DNA from: Macadamia tetraphylla
Lineage: Eukaryota; Streptophyta; Magnoliopsida; Proteales; Proteaceae
Assembly (NCBI GenBank): GCA_022985045.1
Contig: CM040963.1
Span: 6,435,873-6,499,872, forward strand
Direction of reading: 5' to 3'
DNA length: 64,000 nt
Of the stretch, positions 33,960-46,528 are shown one piece after another. Each line of letters starts with the position of its first letter. The first letter of the stretch is position 1. Under the pieces are notes generated by a model that made no database searches, was not told the DNA's origin, and worked only from the letters and a program-made list of their open reading frames with translations. The position numbers were made by a program, and so were the translations under genes.

Positions 33960-35341
33960 TTATTTTATATAGCCGCCATTGAACACTCTGTTTATATTAA
34001 AAAACAATTATCGGTGAAAACTACCGATACTAGATGCTTACCTTTCATGGCAGTAAAATAATATTGCCACTACATATATCATTTTTAAGTAAAAAAATAT
34101 TTCACCACCACTGATAAATATTTTTTTATTATTTAAAAAATTTAACATTAAATAACCGTCACTAAACTTTAAATATTACCGCCACAATAACCATATAAAT
34201 TGATGTTTTATTATTTCTGCCACCAAAAGTATATTTCACAGGAGTAAAATTACCGCCACTAAACTTTTAAAATTTAGTTCTCTATTTTTTCCTTCTTATT
34301 CATCCTCCAACTTTAATACATTTTTCTCCTTCTCCTTGACTACTACTTTCACTGCCAAAAAGAGGTTAAAACCTACCGAGTTACTTATCTCTTTTGTAGG
34401 CTTATTCTTCTTTGGTGGTATGTATAATTGTTACATAAGGGTTGCATAGTAGGGGAGGAAGGGAGTTGTAGAGTTATGTAGGGGGTGCAAAGGGGAGTTT
34501 GGTGGAGATTCATAGTGGGGGTGGGGGTGCTAGCAGGTTGGGAAGAAGGGGTGGGGCAAAGGTACTAGAAAGGGTGGGGTGGGGTTGGGAGAGTTAGCAG
34601 GAAGGCTCTATCTAACTCTCCCGAACTAGTCCAACCTGGTTTTGATTAGATCAAGTTCTTTCATTTCGTATAGGCTATTATGGCTAGGTTCACGCTTTAC
34701 CTCACTTTTTTTTCTTTGCTTTTATGTTTTAATCATTTTCTTTTTTATTGTATTACAATTTATCATTAAATTGGGAAATTCATCAATATCATAAAGACTT
34801 TTAATATTTTCTTGAAAATAAGTGAATCATTATTTTCAAGAAAGAAAGTCATGATAGCATTATAAAAAAAGGGAATTCATAATTACATTCCAAAGATGTA
34901 AAAAAATGGTTTTTTTGATTAAATATTAACATAAGGTAATTAACCCTTTTAAAAAATGAACTTACATCTTTAATAAATAGTGACGAATCCTATAAGGAGT
35001 AGTCCTGCTAGCATTTTATTATTATTATTACTAAAACATACTAGTGTTTACGAGAACGCAAGAAGACTAAAGTCTACAAATAATTTACAAAGGGAAAAGC
35101 ATACATACATGTTGGTTGCTGTCAATAAACAGTCCAAAACAATGTAATTTTTTTTCATTACTAATCAGAATGAAAATTGATCAAAACAATATAGAAAAAT
35201 ATATTCAAAACTATATTTTTAACAAATCAATTGGCTTTCGTGATCTATCAATCTAAACCAAAATCTAAAAAATAGAACGAGAAGAAAAATAAATTATAAC
35301 ACTCATATTCAAATATCCAGTCATATTAACTCTGATACCAA

Positions 35342-35830
35342 TGGATAGAAATTTTACAGAGGATCAATATAAAAGTTAAAAAATAGAAACAATCATATAT
35401 TAAGAAATTTAAAATTGATCTCCTTCATCTGCTCTCCTCTTTAGATTGAACTCAACTAGAGTAGCCATCTACTAGTTTTCAAGCATATAAAATTTAAACA
35501 AGAAAGATAGAATCATACCCCGATCCATTTTGTTTGATGAAGAACTCAAATACTCTTCTCCCTTGCTATTGTTTTATTTGCTCCCTTATCTAGACACAAG
35601 TTGTAGATGATGACTACTAACAGGCATAGTGATCCTTTTATAGGTGGAGGCGGGGGTCAAGGACTAACCCTACAACAAAAGTAGTTGGGCCTTTCCTATA
35701 ATAAGAGACTCAATCACTAATTGGCCCACTCTATACTTTACACTTTAAGATGTTAACTAAAGCCCATTAACCCATTAGGGAGATCACTCCCAATTAGATT
35801 CCAACCAACCAAGTAATTTACACCCATACA
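35342..35830 (-). mobile_element. LTR plus primer-binding site, unit 2
   Basis: Same 489-bp LTR as at 31320-31808, followed by the primer site CTCTGATACCA (plus strand). The TATA box here reads CCTTTTATAGG instead of CCTTATATAGG on the plus strand, so its promoter may be weaker. Confidence 0.75.
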
Positions 35831-36140
35831 GTTAGTCTATATTTAAAAAAATAAAAAATTTAATTCAGATAACATACATGAATTACATGATTCTAAAATC
35901 CAAACAGTGGAATTCGTCCACATTGCCTTACATGTAACCATCTTTTTTGAGGGACAAAACTATAGCATATCCCTAGTAACAATCTTAACAGGGAAGCAAA
36001 CAAAACATAATAGGGAAAAGAAATTATTCTTTTTTTTTTTAAATGCTAAAGGGTCCATTGGGAAAAAATAAAACCCAAAGAAAAGGAACCATAAAAGCAA
36101 ACTCAGCAAAATAGAGACCACTCAAGGAGGAAGGAGCCCA

Positions 36141-36425
36141 CTAACTTTTGTAATGGACAAGCAAATGAGATTTACTTTTGTAACTGACAAGTAAATAGCA
36201 TTTACTGACCAAGTGAATGGTATTAAATTTTGTAACTGCCTAGTAAATAACATTTACTCTTGGTCCCGTCTATCCTTAGGGAAACTTGAAGTTTGTAACT
36301 GACAAGCGAATGGCATTTACTTTTGAAACCGTAGAAGCTTGTAACTACCAAGAAAAATTTACTCTTGGTTCCAACTTTCTATAAGGCCACTTGAAACTTA
36401 TAACTGATAAGTAAATGAATTTGAC
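36141..36425. repeat. GTAACTGACAAGTAAAT minisatellite, unit 2
   Basis: Counterpart of 32106-32395 with a few base changes. Confidence 0.7.
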
Positions 36426-37058
36426 CCAAAAATTCTCGAGGCTTCCCTTCTGTCTTCGATTCTGGCTCCGACACTTGGCGATTGACCAGTGAAAGCTGTA
36501 ACTGCAAGCCCATGATGATGAGTAGAGTTTACAGGGAGAACCACCAATGCAAGCAAGGTTCTCCAAAAATAGGAAGCACTTTTTTTTTTTTAATTCAAAC
36601 TTCAAGTCAAAACCCGAGCAAATCTAGGTCTAAATTATGGGTAAGATGTGATGGACGGTGCTTGTTAATTGCGTTTATATGCATTGATCAAACAACGTCT
36701 TTGGATACCATTTTTATGTGAAAGTGGACAACACATATCAAATGGTGCTATTGACCCCAAGAATATAGCCATAAAGGCACATAATCGGTAGTAGGTTAAC
36801 TATAGAAATGGGCAACGACTTTTCCAAAACTAACGTTGATCACTAATTTTTTTCTCGAAGTTGGCAACACAACACTTAAATCAACCAGCCTCGTGCTACA
36901 TCTATTGTTACTCCAATCAACAATGGTTGCTCTCCTATCTTTATTGTGCCTGCTTTTGCGATGAAGAGGTTGGTCTTAGGTTTAATTTTTGTGGACTACA
37001 CCATGGAGTATGCTTGGGTTATGCCCCCATGAAATTGTAGTGCAAATTATATCTTTAT

Positions 37059-40000
37059 TTTTTTTTGCTTAAGGTCAGTAAATAAATATATTGATATGAA
37101 ATATAATGAGGAATGCACAAAAAACCTAGAGGGGTCCTTACATTAAATCCCAACACCCTCCACCTTCGGCATTACCATCAGCAGAAAAGCATTGAGATCT
37201 TAGATATAATCAAGACTCAAGAGAATCTAAATCTAGTTTTACCCATAGCATCCCATTCAATATCTGAAATAGCGAAGCTTGGTGGAGTAACCCAATCAAA
37301 TGATAAGCCAGTAGCGGCAGCATGTTTTGCCATCCTATCTGCCACAACGTTCACTTCTCGAAAATAGCGATGAATGCTCCATGTGATGGAGTTTAAAAAT
37401 TCCAAGGCCCTTATCCATCGTTGTTTGAATTTCTATGGAATTAAGTAATTTGATACACACCACACCACATCCCTGGAGTCGCACTCAATTTGACACCAAT
37501 GTCGATTCAAATTCTGAGCCACCCTAATAGCTTTAAAAAAAAGCAATAAATTCAGCATCAAAATTTGTAGCCACACCAATAAAAACTGTAAAGCTTATCC
37601 AGACCGCCCCCCCTTCATTCTTGACAACTCTACCAGCGCCTGCATTTCCTGGATTGCCCCAGAGAACATCCATCTATATTAATCTTACTGCAACCTATGG
37701 GAGGGAAATCCCAGAAGATTTTCGTGATTTTCTTTGATTTTGGCTTTGCTCTTGTCAAATTCAATGATGTGGAGATCATCAACTCCTTCATCAACATAAT
37801 CCCCACAATAACTATACTCGATACATCCTACAAAGCCAAAATTATAGCTTTCACAGCCAAGCCGGCCTCTCTGCTATTGTTATCATACCTCATGCAATTT
37901 CTTTCCATCCATATAGAATATAAAACATACGACAAAGAGGCACACCATACATGCTTCAATTGAATTCCATTGGATTTCCTCTTCCACCATGAAAACAGTT
38001 CCTGAATTGAAGGAAAACCCAGCCAATGCACATCAAAAATTTTAAGAAACTCAAACCATACTATCAGCAAGTACCTGCATTGCAAAAACAAATGCTCCAT
38101 AGATTTAGCCTACTCATAACACAGAGAGCATCTTGACGCCATTGGGATGGAACATTTTGCCACATTTTCCTCGGTTGGCAATCTACCATGCACCACACGC
38201 CATCCCAAAGTCGACACCTGAGGAGAGATGCCTTTCATCCATATCAATCTTACCCACGGACCTTCTGAGCTTTCGAGCAAAGCTTTTCCCAAGCTGATAA
38301 CACAATGAACTTCCCTGATTGAATAGGAGTCCACATCCTTCTATCTAGTTGATCGCCTGAAGCAAGAGGGAACTGAAGAATTGTAGAACATAAATAGTAT
38401 AGTCGTAGAAGTCACAGGAGTAAGACACCACTGACCGTCCACTATAAAATCAGCCACCTTCGCTTGCAACCCGGCCTTAGGAACAATGTCCATCTCTTCT
38501 ATAATTGATTTATCTGACAGCCATCAATCATACCAGAAAGAGATCTCCTCCCCATTTCCAACAATCCATTGCTCATTCAACTCCACAAAGTCCCACGTCT
38601 TCTTAATTCCTGGCCAAACCAATGAGCAAACATAAGATTTCTTTGGAGTTCCTGCAGCAGAGAGAAATCGCCCTCTAAGGAAAGTAGTAATATTGTAGTG
38701 TCTATTTTGATTTGCCAAATCATCTTAGCCAACGTCGCCATATTGACATCTCTAAGCCTCTGAATTCCCAACCCACTTTCCACCTTAGGATGGCACACCT
38801 TACCCCAACTCACAAAGATCATCTTTGAGGTATCCGCATCACCACTCCATATAAAGTTACGAATCCATCTCTCCATTAAAGCAATCGAACTAGCAAGCAA
38901 GAGATAAATTGCAAAGTTATGGATTGAAATACTACTCATAACCGTTTGAACCAACTCCACACGGCCAGCTAGAGAAAGCATCCGACCTTTCCACCAATGG
39001 CAAGATGAGATCGTTCTTCACTCTTCCTCTAAAAATCTCCACTCCCAGATACCTAGTAGGGAATCTACATTCTGGAATATCAATAACTGCCTTGATTCGA
39101 CACTTCCTCTGAGCAGGAATCTTGCCCAAAAAGAGCTTACTTTTCTCCATACTTATAACCGGACCCGAATAGGACTGATATTTATTCAAAAAGTGCTTAA
39201 GATACTTCACCCCTCTCAAATCAGCATTAATAAATAAAAAAATGTCATCTGCATACAATAAATGACTTGGAGTAGTCACACCTCTAGGGCCAAGCAAAGG
39301 CTGAATCTTCTTTTCCACAAATAAATAATGTAGCCCATGACATAAAACCTCTTCAGCCAGAATAACTAGAATAGGTGATAAAGGGTCCCCTTATCGAAGG
39401 CCCCTTTCAACCTCAAAAAACCTACCGGACCTCCATTAATCAGAACAGAGAGTATGGTAGACCTTAGGATCTCATGCAAGTAGCCAATCAAGCCCTGAGA
39501 AAAATTAAACCTCCTCAACACATCAAATAAGAACACCCAATCCAGCATGTTATACGCTTTTTGGATATCAAGCTTCAAAGCAAGTCCCCACCAAACATTT
39601 TGGAGTGCATTACATTTGCCATCTCTGAGGCTAAACAAATATTCGAGGAAATCACTTTCCCTCTCTGGAATGCTCCTTGTTCCCTAGAGATTAATTTAGG
39701 GAGCAATATATTCATACACATAGCCTGAATCTTTGGAATTATTTTAAACCAGAAATTACCAAGATAGATGGGGCGGAAATGACTCACCTTCCTGGCACCC
39801 GTGACTTTTGGGATTAAAGTTAAAAAATTCGAGTTTATCCCTTTAGTCACAATACCCTCAGAGAAGAAGTTTCCAATAGCCATACATACCTCATTTCCGA
39901 CAATATGCCAACAAGCATGGAAGAATGCACCAGGAAATCCATCTGGCCTAGGAGCACTGGCAGGATCTAGATCATATACAGCTGCCTTGACCTCCTCCAT

Positions 40001-41239
40001 AAATGGAACCGCTATTAGCCAACAATTGTCGTCCTCAGATACAATTGAAGGAATACAACCAAGAATATCAGATGGAGAAATAGCCCTACTCTTCTTATGA
40101 AAGGATTCATAGTGAGCTGATACATACTCACCAATAGCCGCAGGCTCATTCAACACTTCACCTTCCCCAGTCATAATCTCTTTGATTTGATTTTTGCTTC
40201 ATCTTAACTTGGTGGATATATGGAAAAACTTCGTATTTCTATCTCCAAACCGAAGCCATTTCACCTTGATTTCTCCGTTCAGACCTTCTCCTATCCAAAG
40301 CAACCTCATATTCCCTCTTTGCAATGATCTCCTCATTAAAAAGCTGATCAATGATCCCATTCTCTTCTATACGAGCAATCACCCTATCAAGGTTCGCTTT
40401 AGACCGATTCACCTCCACATCAGTGTTTGGAAATGCTTCTTTAGCCGAGGCTTTCAAATGGCCTTTCAACCTCTTTAACTTGGCCGCCACCACATAGAGA
40501 GGGGTTCCATCCATAGATTCTGTCCACGAGCCCTCCACACATCTCAGAAAGTCATCATGTTCCATCCAAAAACATTGCATACGAGAAGGAACATTCATAG
40601 GGCATGGAATACTCTCACACGAGATCACCAAAGGGTAATGGTCTGAGTATCCATTAGCAGCCACATACTGAGTACATCTTGGAAAAACATTCAGCCACTC
40701 CTCATTACAGAGACTGCGGTCCAACACTACCAGCTCTGCGATTGTTTGACCAAGTGAATTTGCAGCCCATAGAGACTATAGGAAGCAAACCTGCTGCATC
40801 AATCATGGCTGCAAATTCACTAGCAACGCCAACACTAAACCTACCTAGACCTCTCTTTTCATAAGAGAAAAGCGAAGCGTTAAAATCCCCTACAACTATC
40901 CATGGCATAGAGGGGCCAACCAGAGAACATAAATCACACCAGAGCTCTCTGCACTCCACTTTAAAACTGCTTCCGTGAACGACCGATAACAAGAATTTAA
41001 CCCCATTAACCTCTATCGTAAGAGAGATATGCAAGTCTGAGGATTTCACTACAATCGGCCTAGGAGCACCCATCTTCCACAGGACCCAAATATTTGGAGC
41101 CTTATCCACCCGGGAATTAAAAATAAAATCAGAATTAAAATCCATCGTTTTGAAGAATCTTAACTGGCATTTCTCAAGTAACACCTTTGGCTCTGCAAAA
41201 CACACCACTTCAGCATCATGTCTCTTAAGCAGAGCACGC
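37059..41239 (-). mobile_element. L1-type LINE, 4.2 kb, 5'-truncated
   Basis: Minus-strand non-LTR retrotransposon with all ORF2 domains in order. Endonuclease is at 40705-41239 (CFAEPKV, VVGDFNASLF, MGCKFTWSNN). Reverse transcriptase runs from about 38932 to 40174 (PDGFPGAFFHACW, REQGAFQRGK, LLYADDIFLF). A zinc-finger region lies at 37828-38334 (STLGWRVVHGRLPTEENV). RNase H is at 37217-37700 (SKINID, HRYFREVNVVADRMAKHA), with a T-run tail at 37059-37066. The frame is broken in several places, so it is inactive. A 15-bp target duplication, AAATTATATCTTTAT (37044-37058) and AAATTAAATCTTTAT (41240-41254), marks both ends. The element starts inside the endonuclease, lacking ORF1, as is usual for 5' truncation on insertion. 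Confidence 0.88.
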
Positions 41240-41462
41240 AAATTAAATCTTTATGCCAGTGAAGATGATGAAGTTGATGTTGCAAGCACTGTGTTTGATG
41301 TAAGGAGTAGGTTGTTCTACTTTGGATGGATCCTCCCCCATCCCCCCCCCAAGTTGTTCTTCAAGGTGATCATGTTGTACTTCATATCCTTGACTCCCAA
41401 AAAAGAATACAAGTCACCAAATATTTGGGCCTGGAAAATATTCGTGATTACAGAGGCATAGT
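41240..41462 (+). pseudogene. unidentified gene fragment split by the LINE
   Basis: Coding-like plus-strand sequence. One frame gives YASEDDEVDVASTVFDVRSR. After a C-run (41341-41350) another frame gives GDHVVLHILDSQKRIQV and KYLGLENIRDYRG. The left half continues on the far side of the LINE, where TGTAG|TGC (about 37036-37043) could be a splice acceptor. I do not recognise the protein. It looks like an exon of a host gene, captured or decayed, into which the LINE inserted. Confidence 0.5.
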
Positions 41463-42149
41463 TATTTGTTTATTTATTTATTTATTTGGTAGAATTATAT
41501 AAGGCATAGTTAAGATATAGTATGCCTCAGACCTTAAATAATCACATTTTTAAAATATAAAGTAAGTTGCATAAAATTCAGTTTGAAAGCTAGAAATAAG
41601 CAACCTTGAGCTTAAAAGAGTGTCAATTTAGAAGTGAAACTTATGTTGTTTGTTTAAAACCAAATCAAATAGAAGTGAAAAGCTTTAGTGCCATTTTTAT
41701 TTTTGAAATTAAAAATTTCACTTCAAATTTGGTTTGAATCGAGCCAAATGAATGGTAACTCGTATAAACCGAACTTTAATGAAACTAAACCTTAAAACGG
41801 CTAAAATATATGTTCAAAGATTTCAGTTTTCTTCATCTCTTCAGCCTCTATCTTCGATTGACTCTGACTCTCTTCACTTCTCTTCTGCAACTTTACACTT
41901 CTACTCGTTTTGGAAGGCTTGACTGCTTCATTAATTGTTGATCAACTAAGAAGTATTCTTAAGATATTTAGCTTTTACAATATGGGATAAGAAAGTTGCA
42001 TGGTTGTATGGCTCTTGCGCCCAGACACAGGGGCACTTGAAATTACCACCCCCACCCCTTGTGTAATAAAAATTTTCATTCATGTTGATGCCACCACGCG
42101 CATTCTAATTGGCATCACGCTATACAGGGGACATGAGACCAAACATCAA
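41463..42149. other. intergenic, no gene seen
   Basis: AT-rich, with a (TTTA)n run at about 41466-41487. Confidence 0.4.
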
Positions 42150-43310
42150 ACTCTTATATATGCTTTTAGAGTTAAATCTTATAGGTTTAATATTATTTTG
42201 TATGGTGCAAAAAGTTAGGCAGTTAAGAAGCGTAACATAGATAAGTTGAATGTGGCGGAGATGAGGATGTTGAAATAGATGTGCAGCAAAACTCTGACAG
42301 ATAGAATAAGAAATGACCAGGTTATAACTGATTTAAGAATCGCCCCAATTCAAGATAAGCTCAGAGAATGTAGGTTACGATGGTTTGGGCATGTCCAAAG
42401 GACGCCTTTGGATAAGGGTGTCAATATATAACCGAAACTGTTTACCAGAACCAAAACCGACCGGTTATAACTTAATCGAACCGCACTGTAGTAAATTGAT
42501 CTGGTTTTGGTTTTATAGGCCATAATTCCTGTTCAGTTCCGATGGTTAACCGGCACCTAGAATTAAAGACTTAAAGTGTTTTGAATTTCAATGGGTCTCT
42601 ATGAAAAAAGGGAGGGCGGGAAAAGCAAAGTACTAACCGAGAAGGGAGCTTCATTTTCGCACAATCACACATCTTGATTTTCCAATATCTAGGATAATAA
42701 TTAATTAGTTATCATATGTGTAGTATTTTACATAGAAAGTACATTGTCATTAGAAAAATAAACGTATATTGTCTTATCTCTTTAGGAAATTTAATATATG
42801 TAGGATTCACACTAGTTGTAGGATGCAAACCATTTTCCAAAATGGCATTATTAACCGCATGTAAACTGATTGTGAACCGAATAACAAAAACCGCTAAAAT
42901 CAAAACCGGATGAAAAAGATTCTGATTTCACCTTATTCCTATCTAGTGCGGTTTTGGTTTCACCTTATCAAAATGTAAACCGAACCGAATAACCAAAATT
43001 GCACTGTTTGACACCCCTACCTTTGGATGCCCCAGTACGGAGGAGTGACCAAATGCAAATGGATGGAGCTAAAAGAGCTAGGGCAAAGCTAAAAAGACCA
43101 TTGATGAGTTAGTAAGAAGAGACATGCAAAAGTTAAGTCTTCACCCAAGTATGGCATCGAACAAAGCTACTTGGAGGGCTATGATCTGGGTTGCCGATTC
43201 ATGAGTGGGATATCCAAAAGTGCTTTTGTTTTTTTTTTTTTTTTTTTTTTTATTATATCCGATCACGTTCAGTTGGGATAAGGCTGAGTTGTGTTGTTGT
43301 TGTTGTTGTC
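42150..43310 (+). mobile_element. RTE-type LINE 3' part
   Basis: The plus strand encodes the conserved end of plant RTE reverse transcriptase: KLNVAEMRMLK, DRIRNDQVITDLRIAPIQDK and RLRWFGHVQR, then after the insertion SDQMQMDGAKRARAK. It ends with GGGATAAGGCTGAGTTG and a (GTT)n run (43290-43309), the usual RTE 3' tail. Stops are present. The hAT-type element 42413-43019 splits it. Confidence 0.85.
42413..43019. mobile_element. hAT-type non-autonomous element, 8-bp TSD
   Basis: Begins TAAGGGTGTCAAT and ends TTTGACACCCCTA. A perfect 8-bp duplication CCTTTGGA flanks it (42405-42412 and 43020-43027). The host RTE reading frame resumes after it. The interior has AACCGAACCG-type words and no transposase. 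Confidence 0.88.
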
Positions 43311-43689
43311 ATATCCTATGATATTTTTTTTATCTTTATTCTACCGTGTTTAGAAAACATTCCATAGAATAGATTATAGTTACTATTAGGGTTTTCTTTT
43401 GGATGATAACAGTAGTTTTGATTCTTTACCATGTATATTATTTTATGGGCATGAGAACTCTATCATTTTGGCTCATAAAATGCTAGACCAGCAGGCCAAT
43501 GAGAGTGTGCGGGGAGAATATTCAGCGCACACAGGCAAGACGTTTCTTGGTCTTTTCGCATGCCCACTAGTTTGGGTGTTTCCAATGCCAGATTGGCAAT
43601 TTTTTTTTCCTTATTTTATTTATACTTACCTTTGTTTTGTTGCACAACTGTTGAACTAAGTTCTCCTATTCCCTTCTTTAATTTTCTTA
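43311..43689. other. intergenic, no gene assigned
   Basis: Contains one plus-strand open frame of 86 codons (43399-43659) with no recognisable domain. Possibly retrotransposon-derived. Confidence 0.3.
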
Positions 43690-44165
43690 CATTTTATTAA
43701 TTCTATAAATTAGCATGTGATATCGAGTTGTGTTTTAGAATGTTCACTATTTAATAAAAGTACCAAATAAATAGGAAGATCGGTTTAATTGGGTGGACCA
43801 AGGTGTCTAACACATTTTCCTTAGTTTGCATGCATCTAACTTGAACCAGATCTCATGATTGAATCAGTTTCATATTTGGGTCCTAGACTCTAATCTAGGT
43901 TGAGTCTGGTGACTCCCTATTCCTTCTCTCTCAATAGGAGGATAAAATATTCCCTTTCAAGAGGACGTGGGATAAAATTCCACTTGCACTCATTGGCACT
44001 ATTTTTTTTTTCCCGAATTAAACTCATAAACCTTCTCTATTCGATGTCACAATTAAGTGTGTGTATTTATATATATATATATACATGTGAAGCATGCGTG
44101 GGAGTTACCTTAACCACATATCATTTAACACACTATTTACTCAAGTTCGAGGGAAACAAGAGATT
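43690..44165. repeat. dispersed repeat, second copy at 11481-11880
   Basis: See 11481-11880. This copy carries a short (AT)n at about 44068-44082. Confidence 0.55.
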
Positions 44166-44802
44166 ACCTAAAAAAGAGAAAAGCAATAGCTCATTGAAAG
44201 ATATAGACAAATAAATTTTCTAATGAAACCGACAAGAGGAGCAACATGGGTACCATAGGGATATACATATCTCCTCTAACAAATCGCACCAGGTTTTACC
44301 AAAAAAAAAAAACAGATTATAACAGGCCTTTCCCTTTTAGGATTTAGAGGATAGTAAAGTTGAGGATCACTAATCAGACAAAAAAGGCACATATTGCAAG
44401 GCCAAATGACTCCAGCCCAACTATCCCAACCATAACCTTTTATGAACCTGAAATCCAATGGGCTTCATGACTATCGGAGTTGCAACCACATAAATATTAG
44501 ATAAAATAAAGCAAACAATCTTCCCCTAGGTTCAAGTAAGCAGAATCGGCAACAGAATCGACCTTAATCGATTCTGATTCAGTCGAAATCAGTCGAGAAT
44601 CGATCAGATTTGACCAAAATCAGCCTGAACCATAGAATCCAATATGGATCAGCAAATTCAGATTGGCTGAAATCTAGATCAGGCTTGGCCGATTTAGATT
44701 CCAAATTTAAAACCCTGATCTTCCCCATCATTCTTTTGGGTTTCTTTTTACAAAATTATCCCCCTCACTCTAACAAAAAAAAAATATATATATATATATA
44801 TA
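44166..44802. other. intergenic with AATCGATT-rich patch
   Basis: The segment 44535-44715 is rich in GATTC/GAATC words ('AATCGATTCTGATTC'), similar to patches near 970 and 46130. Probably a small dispersed element. (AT)n at about 44785-44801. No gene. Confidence 0.4.
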
Positions 44803-45122
44803 CAAAAAATTATATGATTATTGATTTTTGAGTTTCTTTTTACAAAACTATCCACCCAAAGTTTCAGTTAATAAAAATACCCAAAATCAGGTTTCGGTTT
44901 ACAAAACTAGCTACTTAACAAAAATACTTGATTGTATACCGAAGGTGAAGGAGAATCACTATTTTGGGTAGTTTTGTAAACCCAAACTGATTTAGGGTAT
45001 TTTTGTTAATTGAGGTGGTTTTGTAAATCAAAACCTGATTTCGTATATTTTTATTAACTAAAACTTTAAGCGGGTAGTTTTGGAAAGAGAAACCTAAAAG
45101 TGGGTAATTATATAATTTTCCC
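44803..45122. mobile_element. fold-back element with internal repeats
   Basis: The left arm (TTTACAAAACTATCCACC, AGTTAATAAAAATAC, AAATCAGG) is mirrored by the right arm (GGGTAGTTTTGTAAACCC, GTATTTTTGTTAATT and CCTGATTTCG). The same phrase also repeats in direct orientation inside each arm. A partial extra unit lies at 44731-44776. Confidence 0.7.
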
Positions 45123-45245
45123 ATAAAATATCATCCCGAAGTAATAAGGTTGGATTGAGTCAAGAATATCACATTATGACTAGGGATACTTTATAGAGTC
45201 TTAACAGATGAGTCAAAGCGTAAATTTAATGGTGCATTAAATAGT

Positions 45246-45350
45246 TTGGGTAAGTCGAAACAGCCTCTCAACATTCTTGGGGTAAAGTTGTATAGTTCTC
45301 ACCCCACGAACCTCGCATAGGTGAGAGTCTCGTGCACTGAGTACACCCTT
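45246..45350 (+). mobile_element. SINE/RTE-tail-like fragment
   Basis: Contains GTCGAAACAGCCTCTC, 'CTTGGGGTAAAGTTG' and 'GAGTCTCGTGCACTGAGTAC', close to a very common plant dispersed repeat ending AGCCTCGTGCACTGGGTACG. No coding content. Confidence 0.55.
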
Positions 45351-46528
45351 CTATAGTTTGGATAGGTCAGGCAAAAGATTGTGTCTAACTCTATTACCAG
45401 CTGAGCAACTACACAAGTGCTTAGTGAGAGCACTTGAGGGAGTTCAACATTGGACAAGAACGGGAAATGAAGATGAGATAATACAGTGTTGTTAAGTAAG
45501 AAGGAGTTGAGATATACTTGGATATAATTTAAGAATATGACAGAAACCAATAATGTAGTTCTGCAACCTTCAGAAATAGCTCTGCTAGTCAGCAGACCAC
45601 TGAGGATAATGCTAACTGGCATTAGCAGTCACAGTTACAATGTATTTCTCAAAGCAGAGACAGTGTATGCATGGTCTCTTCCCATACCCAGATGCAAGTC
45701 CTCTCCTGCAACTTCAAAATTTCATATTTGTGGTCCCATGTTGACTAAAACTCCCATCTTTATGGTGTTGCAAGTAAATATTTAGTATATCAGGTCACGT
45801 TGCAACTGTACCAGCGCGTAGCCAATGAGATTCTAAAGTATCAAAATGGATGAGATTTTTTATTTCATGAAGGCGGGAAGGTACTTTCATAGGCTATTGT
45901 GTCTAGGCACAGGAACCACAGGCATCACCGGATAACATTCTTTTCACTATATAATATATGGAAAACAAGTTCTCTAAACTGATAGCATAGGGTACACTAC
46001 TGTATCTGTGTGTATCTCTCTGGTCCTCCAATGAAACGTTCAGGCTGTCCTCCAGGCACCACTCAGGGTTTAACCATTTAAATATGGAAGGACTTGCGCA
46101 CATCATTATATCAATCAAGGTTTTAAAGACTAGGAATCAGGTACAGGATTGGCCTCAATCGGGTTGGAATTAGCTAATATCTAAGAAAACCCTTGAAAAT
46201 GGAAACGAGGAGAAGATGTACCGAGTTTTCTTCATGCCTAGATTGGTGGCCATCATTGCACTTGGATGGGTAATAGGAAAACAATGAAGGGCAATTTGGT
46301 CTTCCAATAAATTGGGGAGCAATAATGATAGTAGATATATTCGTCGGTATATATTTTATCATTGGTGAAGGAAAACTTTCTCATATGATTTTTTTACGGT
46401 TTTTAATTGAAAATTTATAAATTATTTGACTACATGAGATAATTTTAAGGAAGAAAGAAAACTACCTGATAGCATGTACCTATGACAAGACACAGCGGGA
46501 TGCAAAAAGATCACACTGCCCCATGTTG
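45351..46528. other. intergenic, no gene assigned
   Basis: No recognised element or gene. Short open frames on both strands lack any motif. Confidence 0.35.

Larger units (their letters stand above)
33699..37709. repeat. tandem duplication unit 2 (about 4.0 kb)
   Basis: Second copy of 29901-33674 with one clear difference: a 175-bp MITE at 33785-33959. It merges on the right with the rest of the LINE, so this is the ancestral side of the duplication. Confidence 0.85.

Noticed and set aside
31320..35830. A complete LTR retrotransposon bounded by the two 489-bp LTRs
   Set aside because: Both LTRs are followed by the same primer site and the same flanks, so they are copies in a tandem duplication, not the two ends of one element.
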